Source: Cellulomonas sp. URHD0024 (GTDB lineage: Bacteria > Actinomycetota > Actinomycetes > Actinomycetales > Cellulomonadaceae). Taken from it: DNA of 64,000 bases. How positions within the stretch are numbered: position 1 is the first letter of the stretch; every line of letters begins with the position of its first letter. The DNA is taken from NCBI RefSeq assembly GCF_000426185.1, contig NZ_AUEW01000014.1, positions 42,877 to 106,876 on the forward strand. The letters run 5' to 3'. Below the pieces are notes generated by a model. It saw only the letters and a program-made list of their open reading frames with translations. It was not told the origin of the DNA and did not search any database. A program made the translations under genes and the position numbers. This document shows, in pieces, positions 32,440-42,766 of the stretch.

Positions 32440-33636
32440 CTGTACCGACTCGCACCCGCCATCCAGCACTACGCGTGGGGTTCGACCACCGCGATCCCGG
32501 ACGTGCTCGCCACGGTGCCCGACGGCAGCCCGGTCGCGGAGGCGTGGTTCGGGGCGCACACGAGTGCACCGTCGGCCGCGCGGACCGACGACGGGTCGAC
32601 GACGCTCGACGAGCTGATCGCGTCCGACCCTGACTTCCACCTCGGCCGCGACATCGCGTCCCGGTTCGAGTCACGGCTCCCGTACCTGCTCAAGATCATC
32701 GCCGCCGAGGTGCCCCTGTCGTTGCAGGTGCACCCGAGCATGGAACGGGCGCGGACGGGTTTCGCGGAGGAGGAGGCCGCCGGGATCGCCGTCACGGCAC
32801 CCGAGCGGAGCTACCGCGACCGCAACCACAAGCCGGAGCTCGTCTACGCGCTGACCCGGTTCGACGCGATGGTCGGCTTCCGGGCCCCGCGTCGGGCCGC
32901 GGAGCTGCTGGGCGATCTCGACGCGCCGCTCGCGCACGACCTGCACGCCATCCTCGTCGCGGACCCCAGCTCGAACGGTGTCCGCGCCGCGTTCGAGTGG
33001 CTGCTCGCCCCGGACACCCGGCCCGGTCCGGCCGACGTGGCCAAGTTCGCGGAGGCGTGCCAGCGTCGGCTGCACGACGGGTCACCGTCCCCGCGGACCG
33101 ACCGGACGGTCATCCGGTTGTCCGAGGCCTACCCGGGCGACCCGGGCGCCGTCACGTCGGTGCTGCTGAACCCGGTGACCCTGCAACCGGGCGAGGCCCT
33201 CTTCGTTCCCACCGGCACGGTCCACGCCTACCTGCACGGGGTGGGGGTCGAGATCATGGCGAACTCGGACAACGTCCTGCGGGCCGGGCTGACTCGCAAG
33301 CACGTCGACGTCGAAGAGCTCCTGCGCAACGTCGACTGCGTCGCGGCACCGCCCATCCGCATCGCGCCGGAACGGGTGTTCACGTCCACGCGCATCTTCT
33401 ACGCGCCCGTCGAGGACTTCGAGCTGTCCGTGACCCGCCTGACGGACGACGGCGTCGCGACGATCCCGGGCCGAGGCCCGCGCGTGCTCCTCTGCCTCGA
33501 GGGTGAGGTCGAGGTGGCGACGGCCGGAGGTGATCCGGTGCTGCTGCGGCGCGGCCAGGCCGCCTTCATCCCGGCCGCCGACGGTCCGCTCTCCGCATCG
33601 GGCGACGCCATGATCGTTCAGGCAGACGTGCCCTGA
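32440..33636 (+). CDS. manA: Mannose-6-phosphate isomerase, class I (apparent CTG start)
   Basis: Interconverts fructose-6-P and mannose-6-P, feeding GDP-mannose and other surface sugars. The zinc site is complete: Gln96 and His98 (SLQVHPS), Glu133 (HKPELVYALT) and the His in GTVHAYLHGVGVE. The family's conserved N-terminus, here LYRLAPAIQHYAWGSTTAIP, lies upstream of the first ATG/GTG/TTG in frame (GTG at 32503). Between the upstream in-frame stop (32395-32397) and that GTG, the only plausible initiators are CTG codons; CTG 32440 is 9 nt from AGGAG and lines up with the usual Met. 398 residues if so. Confidence 0.88.
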   Translation: MYRLAPAIQHYAWGSTTAIPDVLATVPDGSPVAEAWFGAHTSAPSAARTDDGSTTLDELIASDPDFHLGRDIASRFESRLPYLLKIIAAEVPLSLQVHPSMERARTGFAEEEAAGIAVTAPERSYRDRNHKPELVYALTRFDAMVGFRAPRRAAELLGDLDAPLAHDLHAILVADPSSNGVRAAFEWLLAPDTRPGPADVAKFAEACQRRLHDGSPSPRTDRTVIRLSEAYPGDPGAVTSVLLNPVTLQPGEALFVPTGTVHAYLHGVGVEIMANSDNVLRAGLTRKHVDVEELLRNVDCVAAPPIRIAPERVFTSTRIFYAPVEDFELSVTRLTDDGVATIPGRGPRVLLCLEGEVEVATAGGDPVLLRRGQAAFIPAADGPLSASGDAMIVQADVP

Positions 33637-33687
33637 CCGGCCGAGATGTGCTCGACCACGCCTCGCCAGGCGCGCCGTCCTTCCGTG

Positions 33688-34239
33688 TCAGACCGACGTC
33701 GTCCGGCCGGCCGGGGGCGCCACACGGTGACCGGTGAACACCCACCGCTTGTAGCCGACGTAGCGCAGCACGGTCCCGATCCCGATGCCGAGGACGGTCG
33801 CGACGTTGTCGGCGAACGCGTTGGTGAGCTCGAGCGCGTAGTGCGAGATCGCAAGGGTGAGCACGGGGACGCCGGCGCAGACGATGTTGATGCCGGCGAA
33901 GACGATCAGCTCGCGCGCCTGGCGGTCGGTCCGCTGACCGGAGAACGTCCAGTGCCGGTTCCCGACCCATGACACGAGCGTCGCAGCGACCAGCGAGATG
34001 ACCTTGGCGGTCACGGGCTTCTGCTCGAGCAGGTGTCCCGGGCCGAACCTCAGCAGGTTGAACAGCCCGAGGTCGACGACGAACGCGAGCCCGCCGACGG
34101 ACAGGAAGCGCAGGATCTCGTAGGTGCGCGCCCGAGTGGCCGAGACCACGATGGCAGGCTCGGGCGCGACCGTCTGGTCGGCCGCCGTCGAACCGCGCGG
34201 GACGGAGAGCCCGTCCATCGGCTCGTCACTCGTGCTCAC
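33688..34239 (-). CDS. GtrA family membrane protein
   Basis: 183 residues, four helices (LRFLSVGGLAFVVDLGLFNL, AKVISLVAATLVSWVGNRHW, LIVFAGINIVCAGVPVLTLA, NVATVLGIGIGTVLRYVGYK), with the GtrA signatures NRHWTFSG and YKRWVFTG. GtrA proteins help move lipid-linked sugars across the membrane for surface polysaccharide modification. About 45 hydrophilic residues precede TM1. The GTG at 34239 has GGGAG upstream. It converges on manA and is divergent from purK; its job probably belongs to the glycan locus further right. Confidence 0.9.
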   Translation of the reverse strand: MSTSDEPMDGLSVPRGSTAADQTVAPEPAIVVSATRARTYEILRFLSVGGLAFVVDLGLFNLLRFGPGHLLEQKPVTAKVISLVAATLVSWVGNRHWTFSGQRTDRQARELIVFAGINIVCAGVPVLTLAISHYALELTNAFADNVATVLGIGIGTVLRYVGYKRWVFTGHRVAPPAGRTTSV

Positions 34240-34373
34240 AGCTCTCCCACCGCTCGCGTTCGCGCTCCCGCTCGGTGTCGCGGTGAGACCGCGAGGATAT
34301 CGTGCCCGGGCGAGCGGCTCGGCGGCGGCGTCCCACGTGGCGCTCGCGACGGACGTGGTGCGTGGCGCTCGAC

Positions 34374-34379
34374 TAGTGT
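34374..34379 (+). promoter_or_regulatory. -10 element of purK
   Basis: TAGTGT lies 8 nt before the GTG at 34388; near-leaderless spacing, with no Shine-Dalgarno sequence between. Confidence 0.4.
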
Positions 34380-34387
34380 CGTCGCCC

Positions 34388-35533
34388 GTGACAGCACCCG
34401 TGGTGGCAGTGGTGGGCGGTGGCCAGCTGGCCCGCATGATGGCGCCGGCGGCGACGGCCCTGGGCCTGCACCTGCGCGTCCTGGTCGAGAGCCCGACGTC
34501 GTCGGCGGCGCAGGTCGTCGTGGACGCACCGGTCGGGGCCGCGTCGGACGAGACCGCGATCGAGCGGCTCGCCGTCGGCGCCGACGCCCTGACGTTCGAG
34601 CACGAGCACGTCCCGAACGCGCTCCTGGACCGGCTCGAGGCGGCGGGTACCTCGGTGCAACCGCGGGCGGGCGCCCTCGTTCACGCGCAGGACAAGATCG
34701 TGATGCGCACACGCCTGACGGAGCTCGGGATCCCCTGTCCCCGGTGGGCGGCCCTGACCTCCCGCGCGGACCTCGACGCGTTCCTGGCCGGCGGCGAGGC
34801 CGTCGTCAAGACCTCGCGCGGAGGCTACGACGGCAAGGGGGTCCGTCTGGTGCGGTCGTCCCACGAGGTCGCCGACTGGTTCTCGGCGGTCGCCGACGGC
34901 ACCGGTGCGCCGCTGCTCGCCGAGGAGAAGGTCCCGTTCACCCGCGAGCTCGCCGTCCTCGTGGCGCGTCGGCCGAGCGGCGAGGTCCGCACGTGGCCCG
35001 TCGTCGAGTCGATCCAGCGTGACGGTGTGTGCTCCGAGGTGATCGCGCCCGCCCCGGACCTGCCCCCGGCGACCCGGGACCGAGCGGTCGACGTGGCGAC
35101 GCGGATCGCCGAAGGGCTCGGCGTCACCGGTGTGCTCGCCGTCGAGCTGTTCGAGGTCCCGGGCGACGACGGCACGCCGTCGGTGCTGGTCAACGAGCTC
35201 GCGATGCGCCCGCACAACTCCGGGCACTGGACGATCGACGGTTCGGTCACGAGCCAGTTCGAGCAGCACCTGCGCGCGGTGCTCGACCTGCCGCTGGGCG
35301 ACACGACGCCGACCTTCCCGTGGACGGTGATGGCCAACGTGCTCGGCAGCACCCTCGCCGACCCCACGGACGCACTGCCACAGGTCGACCCGACGGCGAA
35401 GGTCCACCTGTACGGCAAGGAGGTCCGGTCCGGCCGCAAGCTCGGTCACGTGAACGTCGGCGGCGACGACCTGGCCGACGTCCGAGCGCGGGCCGTCGCC
35501 GCGGCGGCGCTCCTGCGCGGTGACGCGCTCTGA
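34388..35533 (+). CDS. purK: N5-carboxyaminoimidazole ribonucleotide synthase
   Basis: Uses ATP and bicarbonate to carboxylate AIR to N5-CAIR in purine synthesis. 381 residues with an N-terminal Rossmann-like start (VVAVVGGGQLARMMAPAAT), an ATP-grasp core (KTSRGGYDGKGVRLV, EEKVPFTRELAVLVAR, VNELAMRPHNSGHWTI) and a C-terminal PurK domain (VHLYGKEVRSGRKLGHVNV). A longer open frame exists upstream, antisense to gtrA, but conservation begins at GTG 34388. purE follows in the usual order. Confidence 0.95.
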   Translation: MTAPVVAVVGGGQLARMMAPAATALGLHLRVLVESPTSSAAQVVVDAPVGAASDETAIERLAVGADALTFEHEHVPNALLDRLEAAGTSVQPRAGALVHAQDKIVMRTRLTELGIPCPRWAALTSRADLDAFLAGGEAVVKTSRGGYDGKGVRLVRSSHEVADWFSAVADGTGAPLLAEEKVPFTRELAVLVARRPSGEVRTWPVVESIQRDGVCSEVIAPAPDLPPATRDRAVDVATRIAEGLGVTGVLAVELFEVPGDDGTPSVLVNELAMRPHNSGHWTIDGSVTSQFEQHLRAVLDLPLGDTTPTFPWTVMANVLGSTLADPTDALPQVDPTAKVHLYGKEVRSGRKLGHVNVGGDDLADVRARAVAAAALLRGDAL

Positions 35534-35649
35534 CGCGTCCGCCGGCCGTGAACAGGGCGCCGCACGGCGCGTGGCCTGGGACATGATGGGTCCGGGGCGA
35601 CGACGTCGCGGATCGGACCAGCAGCACAGGTGAGCGGACGGGGACAACG

Positions 35650-36189
35650 ATGGCAGCGCAGGCCCAGGTCGGGATCGTCATGGGATCGGACTCGGACTGG
35701 TCGGTCATGCAGGCCGCCGCACTCGCGCTCGGCGAGTTCGCCGTCCCGATCGAGGTCGACGTGGTCTCCGCCCACCGGCAGCCCGACAAGATGATCACGT
35801 ACGGCCGTACCGCCGTCGACCGGGGTCTGCGCGTGATCATCGCGGGAGCCGGGGGAGCGGCCCACCTCCCGGGCATGCTCGCGTCCGTCACGACGTTGCC
35901 GGTCATCGGGGTGCCGGTACCGCTCGCGCTCCTGGACGGCATGGACTCGCTGCTGTCGATCGTCCAGATGCCGGCGGGCGTCCCGGTCGCCACGGTCTCG
36001 ATCGGCGGGGCACGGAATGCGGGACTGCTCGCGGTGCGGATCCTCGCCTCGGGAACGGACGACGAGGCCGTGCGGCTGCGGGCGGCGATGGCCGTGTTCC
36101 AGGAGGACCTGAAGGGTCAGGCCGACGGAAAGGGCGAGCGACTGCGCGCGCACACGAACGCGCGCCCGACCATCGGGTTCAGCGTCTGA
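35650..36189 (+). CDS. purE: N5-CAIR mutase
   Basis: Class I PurE, converting N5-CAIR to CAIR; pairs with the preceding purK. 179 residues: [12 protein letters not shown] (about 9-20), the catalytic His42 in [23 protein letters not shown], and [20 protein letters not shown]. The C-terminal about 20 residues ([19 protein letters not shown]) extend beyond the core. GACGGGGA precedes the ATG. The 116-bp gap to purK holds no other gene. Confidence 0.96.
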   Translation: MAAQAQVGIVMGSDSDWSVMQAAALALGEFAVPIEVDVVSAHRQPDKMITYGRTAVDRGLRVIIAGAGGAAHLPGMLASVTTLPVIGVPVPLALLDGMDSLLSIVQMPAGVPVATVSIGGARNAGLLAVRILASGTDDEAVRLRAAMAVFQEDLKGQADGKGERLRAHTNARPTIGFSV

Positions 36190-36196
36190 CGACGGG

Positions 36197-37561
36197 TCAG
36201 GCGGTCGGCATCCCGCCGACCGGGCCGGGCGGCAGCGTCCCGTCGCGGACGGCCACCCAGAAGGCCGGTGTGAGGTCGGGGTCGAGCCGGACCGTGGACC
36301 CCACCCCGCCCGGGCGGTAGTTGAGGCTCTTGATCGGGGGTGTGCCGGTCACGCCACCTGGACCGTTGGCCGCGCGAAACGCGAGCGCCAGCCTCCCCAG
36401 GTCGACGATCCCCGTCCCGTCACTGACCTTCAGCGCACGGGTGCCGGCGTCGATCAGCGCCACCTGCTTGTGGGGATGGAACACGAGGGACCCGGGCTTG
36501 ACCTTGCCCATCACGGCGCTGATGAGCTGTCGCTGCCGTTCGGCGCGACCGACGTCGCCGGTCGGGTCCGCTTTGCGCATCCGCGCGAACGCGAGCGCCT
36601 GCGTACCGTCGACGTCGTGGCACCCTGCGGTCCAGACCATGTTCGAGTCGTGGTCGTTGACGTCCGCGTCGTGGCACAGGTGCACACCACCGACCGCGGT
36701 GACGATCTGCTCGACGCCGGCCATCCCGATCTCGGCGTAGTGGTCGACGGTCAGCCCGGTGAGCCCTTCGACCGTCTGCACGAGCAACGGAGCCTGGCCC
36801 CAGGAGAAGGCCGCGTTGAGCTTCGCCGACCCGTGCCCGGGGATGGCGACGTACGTGTCGCGCGGCAGGGAGATGAGCGCGACGGGACCGTGCTCGGGAA
36901 CCTGCAGCACGAGGATCGTGTCGGTGCGTGCACCCGCGGTGCCGTCGTCCTTGATGCCGCCGTCCGCACGCGAGTCGGAGCCCGTCAGCAGGTACGTGGT
37001 TCCCGGCGTGTTCGCGGCGCCGCTCAGGGCGGGCGTGTGCTGCACCTTGCCGTTCGCCCACACGGTCAAGCCGATCGGCCACGCGAGCAGCACCACGAGC
37101 ACGAGGACCGCGACCAGGGCCACCAGCGGCCACCGCTTGCGGCGCGTCGACGGTGCCGTGGCACGAACGGCTGGGGTCCGGGTCGAGGGTGCGGGCGGCG
37201 GCGTCGACGGTCGTCGCCCGGCGGGCCGCGAGGCGGTGCTCCGCGGTGCTGCCGGCGCCGACGTGGTTCGCGGGCCGGTCACGCTCGGCGCCGTCGCACG
37301 CGGCGCCGGAGGACGTACCACCCGCGCCCCCCCGACCTCGACGGCCGGTGCTTGCGGACGTGCGGACGGGGACTGCGGCGCGAACGACTCAGGCCGGCTC
37401 GGTGCCGGCGGGCGTCGCTGGGACGGCGTGGGTGTGGTCGTGGGTCGGGGCGGCTTTCCGACGACGATCGGTCGGGCGTCCGGCGACGATGCGGCCGGTG
37501 CGGCCCCGCCGGGCGCGAAGCTCGGTGGCGGCGTACGGCTGGTGCGTTCCTCGGACGCCAT
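36197..37561 (-). CDS. LytR-CpsA-Psr (LCP) family protein with Pro-rich N-terminus
   Basis: LCP enzymes transfer lipid-linked glycopolymers (wall teichoic acid-like polymers, arabinogalactan, polysaccharides) onto peptidoglycan. 454 residues: about 145 residues of Pro/Ala/Ser/Arg-rich cytoplasmic tail, one membrane helix (WPLVALVAVLVLVVLLAWPI), then the extracytoplasmic LCP domain. Its phosphate-binding Arg/Asp motifs are visible (TGSDSRADGG, ARTDTILVLQV, ISLPRDTYVAIPG, KLNAAFSWGQ, LAFARMRKADP, ERQRQLISAV). The ATG at 37561 lies 2 nt from the stop of a second LCP gene upstream; the pair is co-transcribed. Confidence 0.93.
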   Translation of the reverse strand: MASEERTSRTPPPSFAPGGAAPAASSPDARPIVVGKPPRPTTTPTPSQRRPPAPSRPESFAPQSPSARPQAPAVEVGGARVVRPPAPRATAPSVTGPRTTSAPAAPRSTASRPAGRRPSTPPPAPSTRTPAVRATAPSTRRKRWPLVALVAVLVLVVLLAWPIGLTVWANGKVQHTPALSGAANTPGTTYLLTGSDSRADGGIKDDGTAGARTDTILVLQVPEHGPVALISLPRDTYVAIPGHGSAKLNAAFSWGQAPLLVQTVEGLTGLTVDHYAEIGMAGVEQIVTAVGGVHLCHDADVNDHDSNMVWTAGCHDVDGTQALAFARMRKADPTGDVGRAERQRQLISAVMGKVKPGSLVFHPHKQVALIDAGTRALKVSDGTGIVDLGRLALAFRAANGPGGVTGTPPIKSLNYRPGGVGSTVRLDPDLTPAFWVAVRDGTLPPGPVGGMPTA

Positions 37562-37563
37562 CG

Positions 37564-38784
37564 TCAGCAGACGTCGGTCGTGTCGCCGGCCGAGAACTCT
37601 TCCTTGCCTGCGGCCTTCGTCGGCGCCGGCGTCGGGGACGTCGCGGGGGCCGGCGTCGTCGCGGTGCCGCCCGGCGTCGTGGGTGTGGGTGTGGCGGGCG
37701 TGGCACCCGCGGGCGGGGTGTCGTGCGCCATGTCCGCCCAGACCTTCGCGGCCGCGGACGTCCACTCGACGCGGTTGCGGTCGGACTTGGCGGGCGCCCA
37801 GGGAATCGTCACGAACGTGATGTTATGACGGTCGATGTTGCGAAGGTTGTAGGCGAGGCCGGTCATGTCGGCGACCGACATGCCGTTGTCGACCGTCAGC
37901 GAGCTGGTCGCTGCGCTCAGGAAGCGGACGAGCTTGCCGGGGTTGGCCAGAACGTTCGCGGACAGCACCTCACGCGCCATCGACGCGACGAGCTTCTGCT
38001 GGTTGCCGATCCGGTTCGTGTCGGAGCCGTCCCCGACGTTGTGCCGCGCGCGGGCGTACGCGAGCGCCGTCGGTCCGTCCAACGTCTGCTGGCCCGCCGT
38101 CGGGATGTTGAGCCCGGCCAGCTTGTCCTTCATCGGCTTCGGGATGCACATGGGGACCCCGCCGATCGCCTGGACCATCGACTGGAAGCCCTGGAAGTCC
38201 ACGACGGCGAAGTGGTCGATCGAGACGCCCGTGTTCTCCTGCACCGTGCTGATGGTGCATGCGGCCGCGGAGGGCATGTCGCCGCCCATGTCCCAGCCGG
38301 TGGCGAACGCCGAGTTGAACATCCCGTGCGTGGCCCTGCTCGTCTTGCCGTTCGTCATCGTGCACGACGGGATGTCGACCAGCGAGTCGCGGGGGATCGA
38401 CACGATCGAGATCCGTGACCGGTCTGCCGAGATGTGCATGACCATCGTCGTGTCGGAGCGCATGCCCGAGGCCTTGCCGCCGATCTTGGCGTTGACACCG
38501 TCTCGCTGGTCCGAGCCGAGGATGAGGATGTTGACGGCCTTGCCTGCGTCCGGGTCACCCGGGTCGTGCGCGGCGGACGACGGGACCGGCTTCACCAGAC
38601 CCGCCACGTCGACGGTGTGGACGTTCCCCTGCAGCCTCACGGCGAGCGCCGCGCTGCCTGCCGCCCCGAACGCCACCACCGCGACGGCGGTCAGGGCGAT
38701 GCCCCGCAGCAAGCCGTGGGTCCGGACGCGGCGGGCGTGACGGGCGGCACGAGGGCGCGAGGGAGAGGCGTGGCGAATGGTCAC
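37564..38784 (-). CDS. LytR-CpsA-Psr (LCP) family protein
   Basis: 406 residues. Short basic cytoplasmic tail, one helix (GIALTAVAVVAFGAAGSAAL), LCP domain with ILGSDQRDGVNAKIGG, SDTTMVMHISADRSRISIVS, SIPRDSLVDIPSC, FNSAFATGWDMGG, DFQGFQSMVQAIGGV and ARARHNVGDGSDTNRIGNQQ. Paired Cys residues (SCTM, AACTI, PMCIP) suggest a disulfide outside the cell. The C-terminus is a Pro/Thr linker ending in a Cys. GTG 38784 is chosen because a -10 lies 6 nt upstream; a longer frame is unsupported. A different paralogue from its neighbour, so the two may use different polymers. Confidence 0.93.
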   Translation of the reverse strand: MTIRHASPSRPRAARHARRVRTHGLLRGIALTAVAVVAFGAAGSAALAVRLQGNVHTVDVAGLVKPVPSSAAHDPGDPDAGKAVNILILGSDQRDGVNAKIGGKASGMRSDTTMVMHISADRSRISIVSIPRDSLVDIPSCTMTNGKTSRATHGMFNSAFATGWDMGGDMPSAAACTISTVQENTGVSIDHFAVVDFQGFQSMVQAIGGVPMCIPKPMKDKLAGLNIPTAGQQTLDGPTALAYARARHNVGDGSDTNRIGNQQKLVASMAREVLSANVLANPGKLVRFLSAATSSLTVDNGMSVADMTGLAYNLRNIDRHNITFVTIPWAPAKSDRNRVEWTSAAAKVWADMAHDTPPAGATPATPTPTTPGGTATTPAPATSPTPAPTKAAGKEEFSAGDTTDVC

Positions 38785-38790
38785 CGGACG

Positions 38791-38796
38791 ATCGTA
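38791..38796 (-). promoter_or_regulatory. -10 element of the LCP operon
   Basis: Reading leftwards, TACGAT then 6 nt then the GTG at 38784: leaderless spacing. Confidence 0.45.
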
Positions 38797-38888
38797 GGAG
38801 GTGGATGTTCGCTCGTCGGGGAGCACACGGTCGAGCGAGGTGGAGGATCTGTGCAGATCAGCGCACGTGCGACGACAGCGCCGAGCGG

Positions 38889-39980
<1,092 letters not shown>

Positions 39981-39982
39981 TC

Positions 39983-42766
39983 ATGGTTCCCGCACGGCAG
40001 GCGCGAGCGCTGCTCGGCTGGCCGTTGGTCACGTTCGCCTGCTGGCTCGCAGCGGTCGCCTACGCCGTCCTCCCGCTCGCATCGAGCTTGCTCGATCGCA
40101 CGGTCTTCCTCGGATCGGACGTGCTGCTGGGCTTCGCGCCGTGGCGAGGGACCGGCGCGACCGAACCCGCGGTCGCGAATCGATGGGTGGGCGACACCCT
40201 CGATGCGGCCGTGCCGACCACGACGCTGCTCTCGGACGCCGTCCGGCAGGGCCACCTGCTGACGTGGAACGCCTTCGTGAGCGGGGGGACGCCGCTCGGC
40301 TCCGTGCCCGACTCGGGCCTCGCCAACCCGCTGTCCTGGCCGTGGCTGCTCTTCCCGGCCCGGTACGCGCCGGGTGTCGTCCAGCTCGTCGTCGTGGCCG
40401 TCGCGATCGCGGGGACGGCGCTCCTCCTGCGCAGGTACGGGCTCCCGTCGGCCGCTCAGGCCGTCGGCGGGCTGGTCTTCGCCTCCACCGGGTTCATGGT
40501 CGCGTGGACCAGCTGGCCGCAGGTGCGGGTGGCTGCGCTGCTGCCGTGGCTGTTCTGGGCGGTCGATCGGCTGGTCATGAACAGGCGGGTGCGTGACGGC
40601 GTGCCCGTCGCGCTGGTCCTCGCCGCGATGCTCCTCGGTGGGTTCCACGCCGTCACGGCCTGGGCCGTGATGGCGGTGGTGCCCTACGCCGTCGTCCGGT
40701 GCGCCATGGCACGGAGCACGGTCCGGGCGTGGTTGCACGTCACGACGATCGGCGTCGGCGCCGGCATCGTCGGCTTCGCACTGGCAGGGTTCCAGGTCGT
40801 GCCGTTCGCGCTGCAGGCGGTCGGGGTCATCGACTTCGACGTGCGGCGGCAGACGGCGGACGCGCACCTGACCCTGCCGACGTTCGCCACCACAGTCGTC
40901 CCCGGTGCCCTGGGCTGGCCCGACGACCTGGCGTGGGACTGGGAGGGCGCGGGGTGGAACCCGGTCGAGCGGTTCGCGTTCCTCGGCGTCGCCGCGGTCG
41001 TCCTGGTGCTCGTGGGCCTCCTCGTGCGCCCGCGCACGGTACGCGCGCCCGACGCCCACGCCTTCGCGCTGGCGGGGGCGGCCGTCTGCGTCGTCCTGAT
41101 CTTCGGCGTCGGCCCGTTCCTCGGCTGGGCGCAGCACCTCCCGGTCTTCTCGACGAACATCGTGACGCGCCTGCGCTCGCTCCTCGGCTTGTTCGTGGCG
41201 ATCTCTGCGGCCTTCGGGATGGCGGCGCTCCTCGCGCCCGCCGGACTGCGCGTCCAGCTGCGTGACACGGTGGGCGGCCGTGCGATCGTCGGTGCGGCCT
41301 CCCGCGTCGCGGTCGTGGTCCTCGTGGCTGCCGGGACCGCGCTCGCGGTGCGACGAGCCCTCGCCGTCACGCCGGCGGCCTCGGCGGGGGCCGCCCGGAC
41401 TGAAGCGCTCGTCGCGCTCGTCGCCGGTGCCCTCGTGCTCGGGGCCGCGGTCGTCGTCTGGGCGCGTCCGCGGCCGGGCGCGGTGGTGGCGGTGCTGGTC
41501 GTGGTGCCCGTCGTGCTGGGGGCGCAGGCGCTGGACGTGACGCGACACTGGTGGCCGACGTCCTCCGTCGACACGTTCTACCCGGTGACGGACACGCACC
41601 GCTTCCTCGACGCGAACCTGGGCCACGAGCGGTACGGCGCCGTCGGCAAGGCGATGTTCGGTGCCGGTGCGATGTACGAGCAGCGCGCGGTCGCGGGGCA
41701 CGCGTTCCACACCCCGGGCTGGAAGCGGATGCTCACGGCGGCCGCCCCGGACGCGATGCTCTCGCCGACGTACTCGTCGCTGACCGTCCCTTCACTGTCG
41801 TCGCCGGCGCTGGACCGGCTCGCGACGCGCTACGCGGTGGCCGACCCGCGCGACGAGGTGCCCGGCGTGGTGACGGCCTCAGGCGCGCCTGCCGGGACGA
41901 CCACGCTCGACGCGGCGACCTCCGTCGAGACGGCGGTGACCGGCCCGCTGCGCGGTGCGCGGCTCGCGCTCACCGTCGACCACGGCGACGCCGTGGAGGT
42001 GCGCGTCGAGGTCCGCGGTCCTGACGGCGCAGCTCGGGCGCGGGCCACGACCACAGTCACGCCGGCGTCCGCCGGTCTCGGCGTCTGGGTCGCCCTCGAC
42101 GCGGACGATGTCGACGCCGACGCGGAGCGCACAATCGCCCTCTCCGTCGTCGGCCCCGGCGCGGTGACCGTCCCGACGGACGCGGACGGCGACTGGGTGG
42201 TCGACGTCGTCCGCCCGACTGCGGACGGGCTGAACGTGGCGGACACGGGCAGTGCGACCGTCTACGAGCGAACGAACGCCCTGCCGCGTTTCCGGTGGGC
42301 GTCCCGGGCCGTGGTCGAGACCGACGAGGACGCGCGCGTGACGCTGCTCGCCGGAGGGACGGTGCCCGACGACACAGTCGTCCTCGAGCACCCCGACCAG
42401 GCCGCGACGGCGTCTGCGACGAGCTCGGGGCACGGCGAGGTCCAGGTCCTCGCGGACCGTGGCGACTCGCTCGCCCTGAGCGTGGACGCGGACGGTCCCG
42501 GGTGGCTCGTGGTCGCGGATGCGCTGCGGCCGGGTGGGTGGCACGCCGAGGTCGACGGAGTGCCCGCGGAGCTCCTCGACGCCGACGAGGCGCTGTCCGC
42601 CATCCGGGTCGACGCCGGAACCCACGAGGTGAGCCTGCAGTACGACCCGCCCGGCATGCGGGCGGGCTGGCTGCTGACGGCGTCGGGCTGGTTGGTCGTG
42701 CTCCTGGTCGTCGGTGGCGCGGCAGTCCGTGACCGTCGCTCGCGTCGACGGTCGGTCACGACGTGA
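39983..42766 (+). CDS. YfhO-like polytopic membrane protein
   Basis: 927 residues. The N-terminal about 560 contain around a dozen helices with the YfhO pattern: LGSDVLLGFAPWRG near the start, an early loop with WNAFVSGGTPLGSVPDSG, and ARYAPGVVQLVVVAVAIAGT. The C-terminal part is extracytoplasmic and beta-rich (WRVD-like DGPGWLVVADALRPGGWHAE and a final helix before RDRRSRRR). YfhO of firmicutes is needed for glycosylation of teichoic acids; the family is GT-C-like. It is the first gene of a GTGA-coupled pair with the next glycosyltransferase and is divergent from rmlB. Confidence 0.85.
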   Translation: MVPARQARALLGWPLVTFACWLAAVAYAVLPLASSLLDRTVFLGSDVLLGFAPWRGTGATEPAVANRWVGDTLDAAVPTTTLLSDAVRQGHLLTWNAFVSGGTPLGSVPDSGLANPLSWPWLLFPARYAPGVVQLVVVAVAIAGTALLLRRYGLPSAAQAVGGLVFASTGFMVAWTSWPQVRVAALLPWLFWAVDRLVMNRRVRDGVPVALVLAAMLLGGFHAVTAWAVMAVVPYAVVRCAMARSTVRAWLHVTTIGVGAGIVGFALAGFQVVPFALQAVGVIDFDVRRQTADAHLTLPTFATTVVPGALGWPDDLAWDWEGAGWNPVERFAFLGVAAVVLVLVGLLVRPRTVRAPDAHAFALAGAAVCVVLIFGVGPFLGWAQHLPVFSTNIVTRLRSLLGLFVAISAAFGMAALLAPAGLRVQLRDTVGGRAIVGAASRVAVVVLVAAGTALAVRRALAVTPAASAGAARTEALVALVAGALVLGAAVVVWARPRPGAVVAVLVVVPVVLGAQALDVTRHWWPTSSVDTFYPVTDTHRFLDANLGHERYGAVGKAMFGAGAMYEQRAVAGHAFHTPGWKRMLTAAAPDAMLSPTYSSLTVPSLSSPALDRLATRYAVADPRDEVPGVVTASGAPAGTTTLDAATSVETAVTGPLRGARLALTVDHGDAVEVRVEVRGPDGAARARATTTVTPASAGLGVWVALDADDVDADAERTIALSVVGPGAVTVPTDADGDWVVDVVRPTADGLNVADTGSATVYERTNALPRFRWASRAVVETDEDARVTLLAGGTVPDDTVVLEHPDQAATASATSSGHGEVQVLADRGDSLALSVDADGPGWLVVADALRPGGWHAEVDGVPAELLDADEALSAIRVDAGTHEVSLQYDPPGMRAGWLLTASGWLVVLLVVGGAAVRDRRSRRRSVTT

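Noticed and set aside
33637..33687. Terminator between convergent manA and gtrA
   Set aside because: Only a short imperfect hairpin (CGCCTCGCCAGGCG) is present; too weak to call.
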